The notes: generated by a model not told the origin, from the sequence alone. Shown: positions 1-8,786, counted from the stretch's first letter. The stretch: DNA of 64,000 nt from Verrucomicrobiota bacterium (GCA_018240065.1 JAFEGH010000013.1:1-64000); one strand, 5' to 3'. Numbers and translations: made by a program.

Positions 1-505
1 AATCTGAACCAAGATCAAATTCTCAAAGAAATAAATTCTCTGACAATTTGCCTTAAATATATAAAACAAAAAAATTTACAGGCAAATAAGTTGAGTTTAT
101 CACTCACTTATCCGCACAAGCTTTACTTGCTTGCACTTCACTTCACTTCTGATGTTAAGAAAGTCTTGAGCCAATCTCGTTGACTCTGTTCCTTTTGAGT
201 TATCTACGCGATATTTTCAAAAGGAAGTAAGAACATACATAAACTCATGAATTTTCCGCAAATATTTTCCAAAAAACATTCATTTTCCATAGGGAAAACT
301 CTTTTTTCGAGCCTTTTGCAGTTTCGCCATTTGACCTTCAATTTGGACGAAATTCCGGCTGATTTCCCCATTTTTCTGGTTTTGACCGTCATCCTTTAAG
401 CTGTTTCCTCTTAAGCCTTGCCGCGCAAACTTTTTTCTTTATTCAATTTAGCCGGTTTTGCATGATTCGATATTCATGGTTTTCCAACTTTATTGAGGTG
501 TTTTT
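1..505. other. AT-rich stretch with no convincing gene
   Basis: No reading frame here has a recognisable product. A 62-codon minus-strand frame at 204-392 lacks a ribosome binding site and resembles no family. The stretch ends with GAGGTG at 495-500, the ribosome binding site of the next gene, so its right part should hold that gene's promoter and leader. Confidence 0.5.
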
Positions 506-916
506 ATGAAAAGTATGTCTTTGGGACTCTTCGGGATCCTTGCCTGTACAGTGTTCGGTCTGAATGCAGAGGCCGCCTGTCAATCGTCTGCTCAATCTGA
601 TTGTTCATCTAATAAGTGCTCTGAGAAATGCTCGAGCGCTATTTCCTCCACAACTCCCAAATCTGTGGCTCCCAAGTCGCCGGATACCGCGCCCTCCTCA
701 AGCTCCAAACGTCTGGGCTCACCCAGCGCTGCGGATGCCCCCTCCAATACGCCGTCATCAGATGACGATTCTTCTTCAAATGCTCCAATGGCGCCAACAG
801 ACAACTCTCAAGACAATTCACAACCAGAGCCTGAAACTCCGACTGGAGCTGATCCAAGGTCTGTGCCTCCAAAGCCATCCAGTTCCTCAAAAACGACCGC
901 TCCTCGAACCAAATAA
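506..916 (+). CDS. Secreted low-complexity Ser/Pro/Asp-rich protein
   Basis: This 136-residue protein is of unknown function. The first 22 residues form a clean signal peptide (charged start, hydrophobic core, then LNAEA). A short Cys-rich patch follows (four Cys between about residues 25 and 43), and the remainder is Ser, Pro, Thr and Asp with no predicted fold. GAGGTG lies five bases before the ATG, which supports the start. The gene is monocistronic and ends in a strong intrinsic terminator. Its signal peptide resembles that of the gene at 4335 (both have a SLFGI/GLFGI-x-AC core), so the two probably form a small family of exported disordered proteins. Surface or secreted location is inferred. 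Confidence 0.75.
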   Translation: MKSMSLGLFGILACTVFGLNAEAACQSSAQSDCSSNKCSEKCSSAISSTTPKSVAPKSPDTAPSSSSKRLGSPSAADAPSNTPSSDDDSSSNAPMAPTDNSQDNSQPEPETPTGADPRSVPPKPSSSSKTTAPRTK

Positions 917-936
917 AGATTACTTCCTTATTGTCA

Positions 937-966
937 GGCCCGGGCCTTATTGCCCGGGTTTTTTTC
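937..966 (+). terminator. Rho-independent terminator
   Basis: A perfect 7-bp stem (CCCGGGC at 939-945 with GCCCGGG at 952-958) encloses a six-base loop and is followed by seven T residues. It lies 20 bases after the stop of the upstream secreted protein. Confidence 0.9.
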
Positions 967-1349
967 CTGTTTAATCATCAATTAGATCTGAAACCCAGAC
1001 TTGCTGCCCAGCCTTTGAAGATTTAGACATCGCGAATTTTCCTATTTCCCCTACTTCAATTCTTTTTTTCTGCTCTTTACTGCTTACCTATGCATCCAGG
1101 TTTTAGAGGCCTGAAATTTTCCCGTTCGCGGGGTCTTCGCACACCCATCTGCTGTCTTTAGAAATACCCGCCCCTATTCGCCTGCTTTGGAATCATCCCC
1201 TATATACTGTTCGATAAACGATTTATTAAAGAACCCTATAAATTCACTATTTAATCGATTGTCTATTCATTCTAATTTCTATTTGCACATTACTATGGAT
1301 TTTGATAGGTTATTCGCCGCCTTTTTCATAAACCCTTTACCAAGGATAA
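967..1349. other. Intergenic stretch, no gene supported
   Basis: The DNA is AT-rich, with stops in all frames apart from a 79-codon plus frame (1187-1426) that runs into the next gene in another frame and has no ribosome binding site. It probably carries the promoter and leader of the repeat protein that follows. I could not define a promoter with confidence. Confidence 0.45.
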
Positions 1350-1352
1350 ATG

Positions 1353-1820
1353 ATGACTACTGCGACTACAGCAACTCCAATTACTTGGGGCATCACAACA
1401 GATGCCGCTACATGGCACAATCCTGATACTACATGGGACTACGGAACCCAACCCACTACTAGATACAATCCTGATACTACATGGGACTACGGAACCCAAC
1501 CCTCTACCAGATACAATCCTGTAACAACATGGGCCTATACCTCCGATGCTTATATGACAAATCCAAACACTGGATTTTCCCCGTGGAGCATTTCCAATCT
1601 GGGAGCCCAGCTGCCGGAGCCTCTTAAAAGCGTCATTGAAACTCTTACGCAAATCTTCACACAGTTCATTAATGAAATGAGAAGTTTAATTGATGAAGCT
1701 CGCAGAGCCGCTGCTGATTTGAGAAATGCAAGAGGGATCAATCCTGTCACGATGGATCCTTCAACTACTGCGGTATATTCCAACTATGGGACGACCTATG
1801 GCGGAGTGACTACGTTCTAG
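1353..1820 (+). CDS. Repeat-containing protein of unknown function
   Basis: The gene encodes about 155 residues and I do not recognise the family. The N-terminal half is Thr/Trp/Tyr-rich and built from a 16-residue tandem repeat that begins NPDTTWDYGTQP, with two full copies and a decaying third. The C-terminal half contains an amphipathic helical stretch (about residues 85-125, rich in Leu, Glu and Arg) followed by another Thr/Tyr/Gly-rich tail. There is no signal peptide. AAGGA at 1342-1346 sits six bases before the second of two adjacent ATGs, which is why 1353 is preferred over 1350. A terminator follows. The composition suggests a surface or secreted (type III?) protein, but that is a guess. 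Confidence 0.7.
   Translation: MTTATTATPITWGITTDAATWHNPDTTWDYGTQPTTRYNPDTTWDYGTQPSTRYNPVTTWAYTSDAYMTNPNTGFSPWSISNLGAQLPEPLKSVIETLTQIFTQFINEMRSLIDEARRAAADLRNARGINPVTMDPSTTAVYSNYGTTYGGVTTF
1419..1540 (+). repeat. 48-bp in-frame tandem repeat
   Basis: Two nearly identical 48-bp units (1419-1466 and 1467-1514) and a diverged partial third copy starting at 1515 encode 16-residue repeats. The two full units differ at very few positions, so the expansion looks recent. Confidence 0.85.
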
Positions 1821-1856
1821 ACTGTTGATTAATCTCTTTTTGATTTAGTTCATTTA

Positions 1857-1887
1857 GCACGGCTCAGTTTGGGCCGTGCTTTTTTTT
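1857..1887 (+). terminator. Rho-independent terminator
   Basis: GCACGGC (1857-1863) pairs with GCCGTGC (1873-1879), followed by eight T residues. It ends the transcript of the repeat protein. Confidence 0.9.
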
Positions 1888-1900
1888 GACTTGGAGCCTC

Positions 1901-3172
1901 TTAAACAATTAATTTTTCCCAAGCTCCATATCTCTCTGACACTCTTCCTTTTCGGAAAGCCAGCCCGATCACAAGCAGTCCAACGACCAGGCTGTTTGTC
2001 ATGCAGCATTTCATGACCATATGTGAAACAAGCCAAGGCCCAAGGATAAGAATCAATCCAAATAGAATATTCAGATAGCGCAGACTGCGGAACACCTCTG
2101 CCAGCGAGATGATAGAGATAGCAGCGATGATCGGACCTAATATGTAGTAATAGGTGGCAAGCGTTCCGAAGGTTCCCAAAACTGAAGGACTCGCCATGAG
2201 CCAAATCCCAAGAAGGAAAGAGATGACAAGATTCCATTGAAATGTGAATCCCCAGGGATTCGCTCCAGCAGGGCGGCTTCTCGGTCTCGCAGGAATGAGG
2301 GTCCTTCCCGATTTGCCTCCTTTCCAAAAGACTTTCCAAACTGAATCCCCTCTTTGCTTGGCTTCTTTCAAAAACTGGAGCACGGCCGCCATCTCTCCGG
2401 CTGTCAACACGATCATCAAGAGCATGCTAGCGGCTGTAGCCAGGCACCAGGAGCACCAGGCTCCAACAACGACAGGTTGAAGGATGATGAGCGTCACACT
2501 GACGATCCCTACGGGGATGACCAGGAAAGCAAAAGCGCAGACAAGCCATGGCATGTTTGCCCACCTGCGTGAATTTCCCTGCCATCCGAGAAGCGCTTCA
2601 AGCGTATAGCACAGTGCTCCCATTCCAGCGTCGGACACGGGGAAGTCTTTAGAAATTGTAGACGTGATGACATGCAGCGTTCCATTGGTAAAGAAGGGGT
2701 CCCAGATATGGTCGATATAACCGAGTTGAAATGCCGCCATATATCGGGAGAAGAACCAGCACAGCATAGCCAGTGCGACGGTGGGGATCCGATGCGGCCA
2801 GCCCGATGGGTTGTAGGACCAGCCTGTAGGATGTTCGGAGCCGCTGCCTGCTGTTTCACTTTTCGTCAGAAGAAATGAGAGGACGATCGCAATGGCGCCA
2901 ACAAGCGTGTCATTGACATACATCAAGGGATTTGGGGCCCAGAAAACAAGGGGAGCTATTTGCAGCCATACGCCGACAAGCCCGACTGCCCATCCCGACC
3001 AGACGCGGGGGGGAGCCAGTGAAAAGAGTCCGAAAATCACGAATAACACCCCGGAAGCGATATCGCTCAGCTCGACAGGATGCCCTTTGTAACCAAATGT
3101 CAATGGCAGAGCGATGAGCCAGAATCCTAATGCTACAGTCAATAGTGCGATGCGGTTCTTTTTCTCTCTCAC
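1901..3172 (-). CDS. SPW-repeat / VKOR-like membrane protein
   Basis: This 423-residue polytopic membrane protein has three parts. Residues about 9-100 and 310-410 are hydrophobic SPW-type regions (for example WLMASPSVLG near residue 327). The middle part resembles vitamin K epoxide reductase: an FPVSDAGMGAL stretch near 177 and a redox CSWC pair at 240-243 within a membrane helix. Known VKOR homologues reoxidise DsbA-like thiol oxidases using quinone, so a role in envelope disulphide formation is plausible. Chlamydial envelopes are heavily disulphide cross-linked, which fits. Its start codon overlaps the stop of the upstream epimerase gene (ATGA), so the two are translationally coupled. The SPW-VKOR-SPW arrangement is read from sequence patterns and has not been checked by a domain search. 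Confidence 0.8.
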   Translation of the reverse strand: MREKKNRIALLTVALGFWLIALPLTFGYKGHPVELSDIASGVLFVIFGLFSLAPPRVWSGWAVGLVGVWLQIAPLVFWAPNPLMYVNDTLVGAIAIVLSFLLTKSETAGSGSEHPTGWSYNPSGWPHRIPTVALAMLCWFFSRYMAAFQLGYIDHIWDPFFTNGTLHVITSTISKDFPVSDAGMGALCYTLEALLGWQGNSRRWANMPWLVCAFAFLVIPVGIVSVTLIILQPVVVGAWCSWCLATAASMLLMIVLTAGEMAAVLQFLKEAKQRGDSVWKVFWKGGKSGRTLIPARPRSRPAGANPWGFTFQWNLVISFLLGIWLMASPSVLGTFGTLATYYYILGPIIAAISIISLAEVFRSLRYLNILFGLILILGPWLVSHMVMKCCMTNSLVVGLLVIGLAFRKGRVSERYGAWEKLIV

Positions 3173-4245
3173 TTGATCCTCATTTGTGCAAGCCCTCTGG
3201 GAGCTCTGAGTTTATTTTCGTCATACCACATGACAGGATCTCTCTTGAGTTCCTCAATCCATTTCGGGATGACCTTGTCAACACGGTATTTTGGCTGCCA
3301 GCCGAGAACTTTTCTGGCTCTGGTGATGTCGAGTTCATAGTGGTCGTCTGCCAAATCGATCATCCAGGGCTTGATGAAGCTAGGCTTCATGAAAGGCAGA
3401 TGCTCCTGCGCCCATGCGCCTATTTTTGCGATCGGTTTAGGAACGCTCCAGGTCTTCCACTCATTGCCATGGGTCAACCGCTGCATCATGCGTTGCAGCT
3501 GATCATAGCTGAAGGTGACATCCTCTCCGATTAGCAAAGTCAGTTCGGGAGGCAGAGCCTTGCGCTTTTGGACGCAGAGTGAAAGGGCTTCGATCAGGTC
3601 GTCCATATGAACAAAAGACGCTCCATGCGTCACATCGCCTGCGAAAACGTGAGATTCGAGCTGGTTTTCAAAAACTCGCTGCAACTGGTTTGAGAGAGGT
3701 ATCGAGTGGCAGTGATCGTCATACACTCCTGCGATCCGTAGATTGACAGTTGAAATCTTCCCTCGTTCTTTATGGATCAGCTCTTCCGTCTGTACTTTCG
3801 AAAGTGGATACCCCCATGTGGGCCTCAGCGGACTATCCTCGGTAATTTTAATCCCGGGAGCTGTGGGTTTATGAACAAGCATCGTCGAGGAAAAAATGAA
3901 CTGGTCGACGTCGAACTGCTGCAGCCCCTTTAGCAATCGCTCCGTTCCCTTCACTGTGATTTTGTCATAATTGGAACTCCAGGGAGCATTAAAACTATAA
4001 TAAGCAGCGAGGTGGATGACAGAGGCAATCCTGTTGCTGTAATTCTTCCGCACATGGTCGAGTCCCTCTTTCACGCTCTCGTCCGTGGCCATGTCGACGG
4101 CGACTAATTCCACATCTGGTAATTTTCCTGCTAAAAATACGTCGAAGCCTACAATTTGAAACTTGTTGGAAAAATATTCCGCAGACTTAAAACCGATCCG
4201 TCCGCTGGCTCCCGTAATTAAAATGACCTCTCTGTCCCCTGCCAT
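3169..4245 (-). CDS. NAD(P)-dependent epimerase/dehydratase (extended SDR)
   Basis: This 358-residue protein is an extended short-chain dehydrogenase. The nucleotide-binding motif TGASGRIG is at residues 11-18, the catalytic Tyr146/Lys150 lie in YPLSK and SST is at 119-121. Family members interconvert or dehydrate nucleotide sugars or act on related substrates; the substrate cannot be read here. The start follows a strong GGAGGT ribosome binding site. It is the first gene of a two-gene operon with the SPW/VKOR protein, overlapping it by four bases. Why an epimerase should be coupled to a thiol-oxidation membrane protein is not obvious. Confidence 0.88.
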   Translation of the reverse strand: MAGDREVILITGASGRIGFKSAEYFSNKFQIVGFDVFLAGKLPDVELVAVDMATDESVKEGLDHVRKNYSNRIASVIHLAAYYSFNAPWSSNYDKITVKGTERLLKGLQQFDVDQFIFSSTMLVHKPTAPGIKITEDSPLRPTWGYPLSKVQTEELIHKERGKISTVNLRIAGVYDDHCHSIPLSNQLQRVFENQLESHVFAGDVTHGASFVHMDDLIEALSLCVQKRKALPPELTLLIGEDVTFSYDQLQRMMQRLTHGNEWKTWSVPKPIAKIGAWAQEHLPFMKPSFIKPWMIDLADDHYELDITRARKVLGWQPKYRVDKVIPKWIEELKRDPVMWYDENKLRAPRGLAQMRIK

Positions 4246-4334
4246 AACACCTCCTGTTCAAATTTTCACTTTATATCATTTGACAAATTTTGCAAGATCT
4301 CAGAAAAAGAACTAAACCAACTCAAGAGGTCGCT

Positions 4335-4781
4335 ATGAGAAAATTAAGCATCAGTCTATTTGGAATTATTGCCTGTGCGGCAACCCCGCTATGCGCAGAT
4401 GGATTCAGCGCATCGGATCGCGCTTTGCTTGCCGGAAAGGATCCCGGCACATTGGATTTTCCCGGCAGTGAAGCCTCTTTGCCCGAAGCAGACATGACCG
4501 ATGACGCAACCCCTAACACAACTCCAGCTCCCGGAGGAAAAACGGAAAGACCATTTTCTCCTGAAGTCAACTCTGGCAATCCGGGCTCTGGCAAAGACGT
4601 CTCGCCTGAGGTCCAGTCGGGCAATCCCAGCACAGGAAAAGACATCTACAATCCTGAGGGCAGTGCCAGCAATCCGAGCACTGGAAAGGATATCTACAAT
4701 CCTGAAAGCAACGCCAGTAAGCCGAGCACTGGAAAAGATGTGATCCCCCGGCCGACAAGTTCAAATGCGAAGCCAAAATAA
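4335..4781 (+). CDS. Secreted Pro/Ser/Gly-rich repeat protein
   Basis: This is a 148-residue exported protein of unknown function. The ATG at 4335 is preferred over an upstream ATG at 4290 because AGAGGT lies four bases before it and a good signal peptide (about 21 residues ending LCADG) then begins at once. The mature part is low complexity, with 16-residue repeats around NPSTGKDIYNPE and a Lys-rich end. The signal peptide core resembles that of the protein at 506. A very strong hairpin follows. The repeat length equals that of the unrelated-looking repeat at 1419 (16 residues, also starting Asn-Pro). Confidence 0.75.
   Translation: MRKLSISLFGIIACAATPLCADGFSASDRALLAGKDPGTLDFPGSEASLPEADMTDDATPNTTPAPGGKTERPFSPEVNSGNPGSGKDVSPEVQSGNPSTGKDIYNPEGSASNPSTGKDIYNPESNASKPSTGKDVIPRPTSSNAKPK
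4623..4742 (+). repeat. 48-bp in-frame tandem repeat
   Basis: Units at 4623-4670 and 4671-4718 plus a half unit at 4719-4742 encode NPSTGKDIYNPE-type repeats. Two more diverged partial units precede them. The copies differ mostly at silent or conservative positions. Confidence 0.8.
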
Positions 4782-4803
4782 ACCTCACTTTTCAATCGAT
4801 CCA

Positions 4804-4835
4804 GGGAAACCCAGGCCACAAGGCCTGGGTTTCCC
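4804..4835 (+). terminator. Long perfect hairpin, probable terminator
   Basis: A perfect 14-bp stem (4804-4817 with 4822-4835) closes a four-base ACAA loop 23 bases after the stop codon. The following sequence is only moderately T-rich (GTCTTCTC), so it could work either as a terminator or as a 3-prime RNA stabiliser. Confidence 0.75.
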
Positions 4836-4956
4836 GTCTTCTCATCAAATCCTGGTCATTGATGAACTTATCCTAAATAAAAATTTCACCGATTTCCGAT
4901 GCAAAAGAACCCATCAATCGACTGAAACTTTTTATTAGGATACGTTCATATTAAAA

Positions 4957-4986
4957 TTGACTTGCTATTCCCAAAAAAGATAAAAA
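4957..4986 (+). promoter_or_regulatory. Possible housekeeping promoter of the TPS-domain gene
   Basis: TTGACT at 4957-4962 and TAAAAA at 4981-4986 are separated by 18 bases and lie about 45 bases before the start codon at 5032. The match to the -35/-10 consensus is fair only. Confidence 0.4.
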
Positions 4987-5031
4987 TCCAGTGGGTCCAC
5001 ATCTTTTTTTTACTTCAACAATGGGGTACAA

Positions 5032-6294
5032 ATGAACATCCGACATCACCGATTATCCTGGCAAATCCTGACATTTAGTATAGCTTTGTGTTCTGCGACC
5101 TATGCCATTCCCTCTAATCCGATGGCCGTTTATGGAGCTGTGCAGGTTGATAACGTCGATCCTCAAACGCTCATGATTTCAACAGGCGAGAAGGCAATCA
5201 TCAACTGGGAAGACTTTTCAATTGCCGAAGGCGAGCTGGTCCAGTTTCTCCAGCCCTCCTCCAGTTCTATAGTCCTCATCCAAACGACAAGCGATCTCTC
5301 ATCCTTTCTTTTGGGTACGCTTAAAGCCAACGGAAATGTCGCGCTCCTCAACTCCAGTGGAATCATGATCGGCGAGAATGGATGCGTCGACACGAGCGGC
5401 TTTATCGCCTCGACGCTTCCTGTCTGCTGCCCCTACGCGCTCATTGACGGTGAGACGGAAGCGTACTTTGAGGGTGAATCTGCTGCTTCCATCCTCAACC
5501 TCGGGAGGATTAAGGCCTGGGACAGAGATCTCACTTTGATCAGCGCCCATATTGAAAACAAAGGAGCTCTCGACGCCTCAAATGGAACGGTCGCCCTCGC
5601 TGCTGGACAGGAGGCCATTCTCCAGCCGCACGGACCTGCGAAAATCTCCCTGAATTCCTCCCCTGCCCGTAACGATAACGCCGACACAGGCATTGACAAC
5701 ACCGGCCTCATTTCAGCGTGCAAAGCGGAATTAAGGGCTGACGGCAACGCCTACGGCCTTGCAATCCGCCATGCCGGATTCATCGATGCAGTTGGTCTCG
5801 CAGGGAAAAACAGCGAGGTCTCTCTCGTCGCTGAAAATGGCAATAACGGCGTCTTTGGCGCCATCGCCGCTGAGAATGCGGACGGTACCGGAGGTAGCGT
5901 CCAGATCCTTGGAGAGCACATCACGCTCTTTCAAAACGCCAATATCGATGCATCGGGGGATAAAGGCGGCGGAACAGTTCTGATCGGCAGAGACCGCAGC
6001 GGCGCCAATGCTTTAATCTTGAACGCAAGGACAATACTCATCGAAGAAGGCTCTACCATCTACGCAGACTCGCTTGAAGATGGCAATGGCGGCAAGGTGA
6101 TCGTATGGTCCGATGATACCACTTGTTTCCTTGGCGAGATCAGCGCCAGAGGCGGAGATAATTCAGGCGATGGCGGTTTAATCGAAGTGTCAGGAAATCT
6201 CAATCTGATCTATGAAGGCACGGCAGACATTATGGCGCCCAATGGACAAGAAGGAGTTCTTCGGCGATCCGATACTGATCGCTCGTCCTCTTGA
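5032..6294 (+). CDS. Filamentous-haemagglutinin-type TPS-domain protein, short
   Basis: This 420-residue exported protein has a signal peptide (about 25 residues ending TYAIP), then a two-partner-secretion domain of the FHA N-terminal type. INWEDFSIAEGE, VQFLQPSSSS and the NSSGIMIGENG stretch match the conserved TPS core (roughly residues 28-200). A Gly/Asn-rich beta-helical part follows. Typical FHA exoproteins are thousands of residues long; this one stops just after an APNGQEG stretch that usually leads into LLDP-type sequence. The next frame continues GDPILIARPLEF to a stop at 6326-6328, hinting at a frameshift near 6255. No TpsB transporter is in the window. Confidence 0.82.
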   Translation: MNIRHHRLSWQILTFSIALCSATYAIPSNPMAVYGAVQVDNVDPQTLMISTGEKAIINWEDFSIAEGELVQFLQPSSSSIVLIQTTSDLSSFLLGTLKANGNVALLNSSGIMIGENGCVDTSGFIASTLPVCCPYALIDGETEAYFEGESAASILNLGRIKAWDRDLTLISAHIENKGALDASNGTVALAAGQEAILQPHGPAKISLNSSPARNDNADTGIDNTGLISACKAELRADGNAYGLAIRHAGFIDAVGLAGKNSEVSLVAENGNNGVFGAIAAENADGTGGSVQILGEHITLFQNANIDASGDKGGGTVLIGRDRSGANALILNARTILIEEGSTIYADSLEDGNGGKVIVWSDDTTCFLGEISARGGDNSGDGGLIEVSGNLNLIYEGTADIMAPNGQEGVLRRSDTDRSSS

Positions 6295-6341
6295 ATTCTC
6301 TGCGTTAGAGAATGCTCCAGGTTGTTAAAATCAATAGAGAG

Positions 6342-6368
6342 AGCGTACCAAAAACTAATAGGTACGCT
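6342..6368 (+). terminator. Hairpin between the TPS gene and the RNA repair operon
   Basis: AGCGTACC (6342-6349) pairs perfectly with GGTACGCT (6361-6368) around an 11-base A-rich loop. The T-tract after it is weak. It lies 47 bases after one stop and 22 before the next start, so it may terminate the first gene or structure the leader of the second. Confidence 0.4.
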
Positions 6369-6390
6369 TCCTAATTAATGAAGGCCTGAG

Positions 6391-7206
6391 ATGAACGATC
6401 AACTCCAAGAGTCCGATAGCGGCCGTCTCTTTTTCGGAGCGCAGGTCGAAGCTCCCTGGCCCAAGGACTATCCGCCGGGAAGGATGATCGAGGAAGAGAC
6501 GCGCCATGTGACGCTGGCATTTTTAGGGGATACTTCCCTCCCCGCACTCCAGGCACTTCTTCCTTCGGCTCCATTGCCTCCCTTTCTCATAGGCCCGGCC
6601 GGAATTGGCAACACGCTGATCTTCCTCCCCCCAGACAAAAATCGGGTGGCCGCACTGTCAGTCCAATGGCTCGACCCCAGCGCTGCCTTCAACATTTACC
6701 AGAAACAATTCACAATTTGGCTCAAAGCAAGCGGATATTCACTGGAGGAAAGACCCTACTTCCCCCACATCACGATCGCAAGGGGCCCTTTCGACAAAAA
6801 GAGCTGGCAGGACCACTTCGCTCCCCTTCCTTTTTTTGTCAAAGCGATCCGCCTCTATCAAAGCATCGGAAACCTCCACTATAGATCCCTATGGGACGTT
6901 CCTCTGCTTTCCCCTTTTGAAGAGTTCGAACATACCGCTGACATCGCATTTCTCGTGCGCGGCAGCACGCCGCAGGAATTGCATCGAAATGCCCAGCTTG
7001 CCCTCGCCTTCAAATTCCCCTCCCTGGTTCCCTTCTTCAGCGCTCGCTTGCAAGGTACCCTTGATGAGATCATCATCGCCTTAAATGAAATCGTCGGAAC
7101 AGCGGACGCAGAATGCGGCTGTCCATTCAAAGCCGTCAGCTTCCACGGACAAATCAAAGTAGATGAAAACAACCTGCTCAACTGGGAGATGATCGTCGAT
7201 GTCTAA
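6391..7206 (+). CDS. 2H RNA phosphoesterase (ThpR-like) fused to archease
   Basis: This 271-residue fusion has two parts. Residues about 10-170 are a 2H phosphoesterase of the RNA 2',3'-cyclic phosphodiesterase (ThpR/LigT) type, with HVTL at 39-42 and HITI at 126-129. Residues about 177-271 resemble archease, the RtcB activator: FEHTADIAF at 179-187, GSTPQEL, then KAVSFHG near 247 and a terminal VDV. The archease part is about 95 residues against roughly 140 usually, and appears to lack the central segment. The last 8 bases overlap rtcB, implying translational coupling. One protein would therefore combine end-processing of cyclic phosphates with activation of the ligase encoded next. Confidence 0.85.
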   Translation: MNDQLQESDSGRLFFGAQVEAPWPKDYPPGRMIEEETRHVTLAFLGDTSLPALQALLPSAPLPPFLIGPAGIGNTLIFLPPDKNRVAALSVQWLDPSAAFNIYQKQFTIWLKASGYSLEERPYFPHITIARGPFDKKSWQDHFAPLPFFVKAIRLYQSIGNLHYRSLWDVPLLSPFEEFEHTADIAFLVRGSTPQELHRNAQLALAFKFPSLVPFFSARLQGTLDEIIIALNEIVGTADAECGCPFKAVSFHGQIKVDENNLLNWEMIVDV

Positions 7207-8626
7207 TCTCAAGAAAATAGCTCCGGCTACCTATCTGCTTCCTCAAGAAGGGGCGATGAAGGTTCCCGGTCTCATCATCGCCTCCGACGAGCTGCTCAAA
7301 GAGATCGAGATAGAAAAACCGCTCGAGCAGGTCCGGAACGTCGCCCATCTTCCCGGCATCGTCGGATACAGCATCGCCATGCCCGATATCCACTGGGGCT
7401 ATGGCTTTCCGATCGGCGGGGTCGCAGCAATGGATGCGGAAACCGGCGTCATCAGCCCCGGAGGAGTGGGTTATGACATCAACTGCGGGGTCCGTCTGGC
7501 TGTCGTTCCAGAACCGTTTGCTAAACTCAAAGACAACATCAAAAAAGAGCTGATCAGGCGGATCTTCGAATTCGTCCCGGCGGGCGTCGGCAGAGGGCAT
7601 AAACATACACGAGGCTTAAGCGAGAGGGACTACTCGGAACTTCTAAAAAAAGGAGCCCTCTGGTCGATCGAAAAAGGCTACGGATTTCCGGAGGATCTCG
7701 AACATATCGAGAGCAACGGGCGCATTGATGGCGCCGATCCAGCACTTGTCTCCACTGAAGCAAAATTCCGAGGCAGAGATCAGCTGGGCAGCATCGGTTC
7801 CGGCAACCACTTCGTCGAGATCGGAGAAGTACAGAACATCTTCCTTCCTGAGATCGCCAAGAGCTGGGGAATAGAACTGGGCCAGACCTATGTGCTCATC
7901 CATTCCGGCTCACGGGGATTTGGCCATCAGGTCTGTCAGGATGCACTGAATACATTCGTCCGAATGGGATATGACAAAGGTCTTCCCGATCGACAGCTCG
8001 TCGCCGCCCCGATCCACAGCGAAGAAGGGCAGAATTATTTCCGCGCGATGGCCGCAGCTGCCAATTTCGCCTTCAACAACCGCCAGCAGATTTTGCATGA
8101 GGTTCGCACCGCGCTGCATGAGGTCCTGGGGATCGCTCCGGAAAAAGTGCGCCTAATCTACGACGTCTGCCATAATATCGCCAAATTCGAGACCCACGCT
8201 GTCGATGGCAAGCCAAAACAGCTATGCGTCCACCGGAAAGGGGCGACGCGGGCTTTCGGACCCGGGGCAGTGGAGCTATCTCCCCTTTTTCGCCAGACAG
8301 GCCAGCCCGTTCTCGTGCCAGGCGACATGGCAAGAGCCAGCCACCTCATGGTCGGACTTGGCAACCAGCTGACATGGTGCAGCTCCTGCCACGGCGCTGG
8401 ACGCGCGCGCAGCCGAGTCAAGTCGATGGCCTCCTGGAAAGGGCGCGACACAGTCCAGTATATGGCAGGCCAGGGGGTCACCGTCCTCGCCTCATCATTT
8501 CGCACAATCGCCGAGGAGATGCCCGACGCCTACAAAGATGTCGACGAAGTCGTCTCAGCCGTTCAAGAAGCAGGGCTTGCAAACATGGTCGCTCGCCTCA
8601 AACCCCACATGGTGATCAAGGGGTGA
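7199..8626 (+). CDS. rtcB: RNA-splicing ligase RtcB
   Basis: This full-length RtcB of 475 residues joins RNA 2',3'-cyclic phosphate or 3'-phosphate ends to 5'-OH ends using GTP and Mn2+. Visible landmarks are PGGVGYDINCGVR (metal-binding Asp93 and Cys96), GSGNHFVE, HSGSRGFGHQVC and CHGAGR, whose His is the residue guanylylated in the family. The start lies inside the end of the ThpR-archease gene. Linkage to a fused archease strongly supports a working RNA repair or tRNA repair module, for example against ribotoxin or host nuclease damage (inference). Confidence 0.95.
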   Translation: MSNLKKIAPATYLLPQEGAMKVPGLIIASDELLKEIEIEKPLEQVRNVAHLPGIVGYSIAMPDIHWGYGFPIGGVAAMDAETGVISPGGVGYDINCGVRLAVVPEPFAKLKDNIKKELIRRIFEFVPAGVGRGHKHTRGLSERDYSELLKKGALWSIEKGYGFPEDLEHIESNGRIDGADPALVSTEAKFRGRDQLGSIGSGNHFVEIGEVQNIFLPEIAKSWGIELGQTYVLIHSGSRGFGHQVCQDALNTFVRMGYDKGLPDRQLVAAPIHSEEGQNYFRAMAAAANFAFNNRQQILHEVRTALHEVLGIAPEKVRLIYDVCHNIAKFETHAVDGKPKQLCVHRKGATRAFGPGAVELSPLFRQTGQPVLVPGDMARASHLMVGLGNQLTWCSSCHGAGRARSRVKSMASWKGRDTVQYMAGQGVTVLASSFRTIAEEMPDAYKDVDEVVSAVQEAGLANMVARLKPHMVIKG

Positions 8627-8786
8627 GGACGTTTCAAAATTAATCATTGATTATTCCCTCGGATTTTGTTTTATAGGAATAGACCGCACTCAGTTGAAGA
8701 GTAAGCCTTTCGGCTGGCGAAATAAATTTGGCGTCGTCCAAATGATCACTTCTCAACAGCAGGTGGCATAAAACAACGAGGGAACT

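Noticed and set aside
564..974. Plus frame of 136 codons overlapping the Ser/Pro-rich protein
   Set aside because: It lies in the next frame of a low-complexity gene, runs into the terminator and has no start signal.
1187..1426. Plus frame of 79 codons before the repeat protein
   Set aside because: No ribosome binding site and overlap with a better supported gene in another frame.
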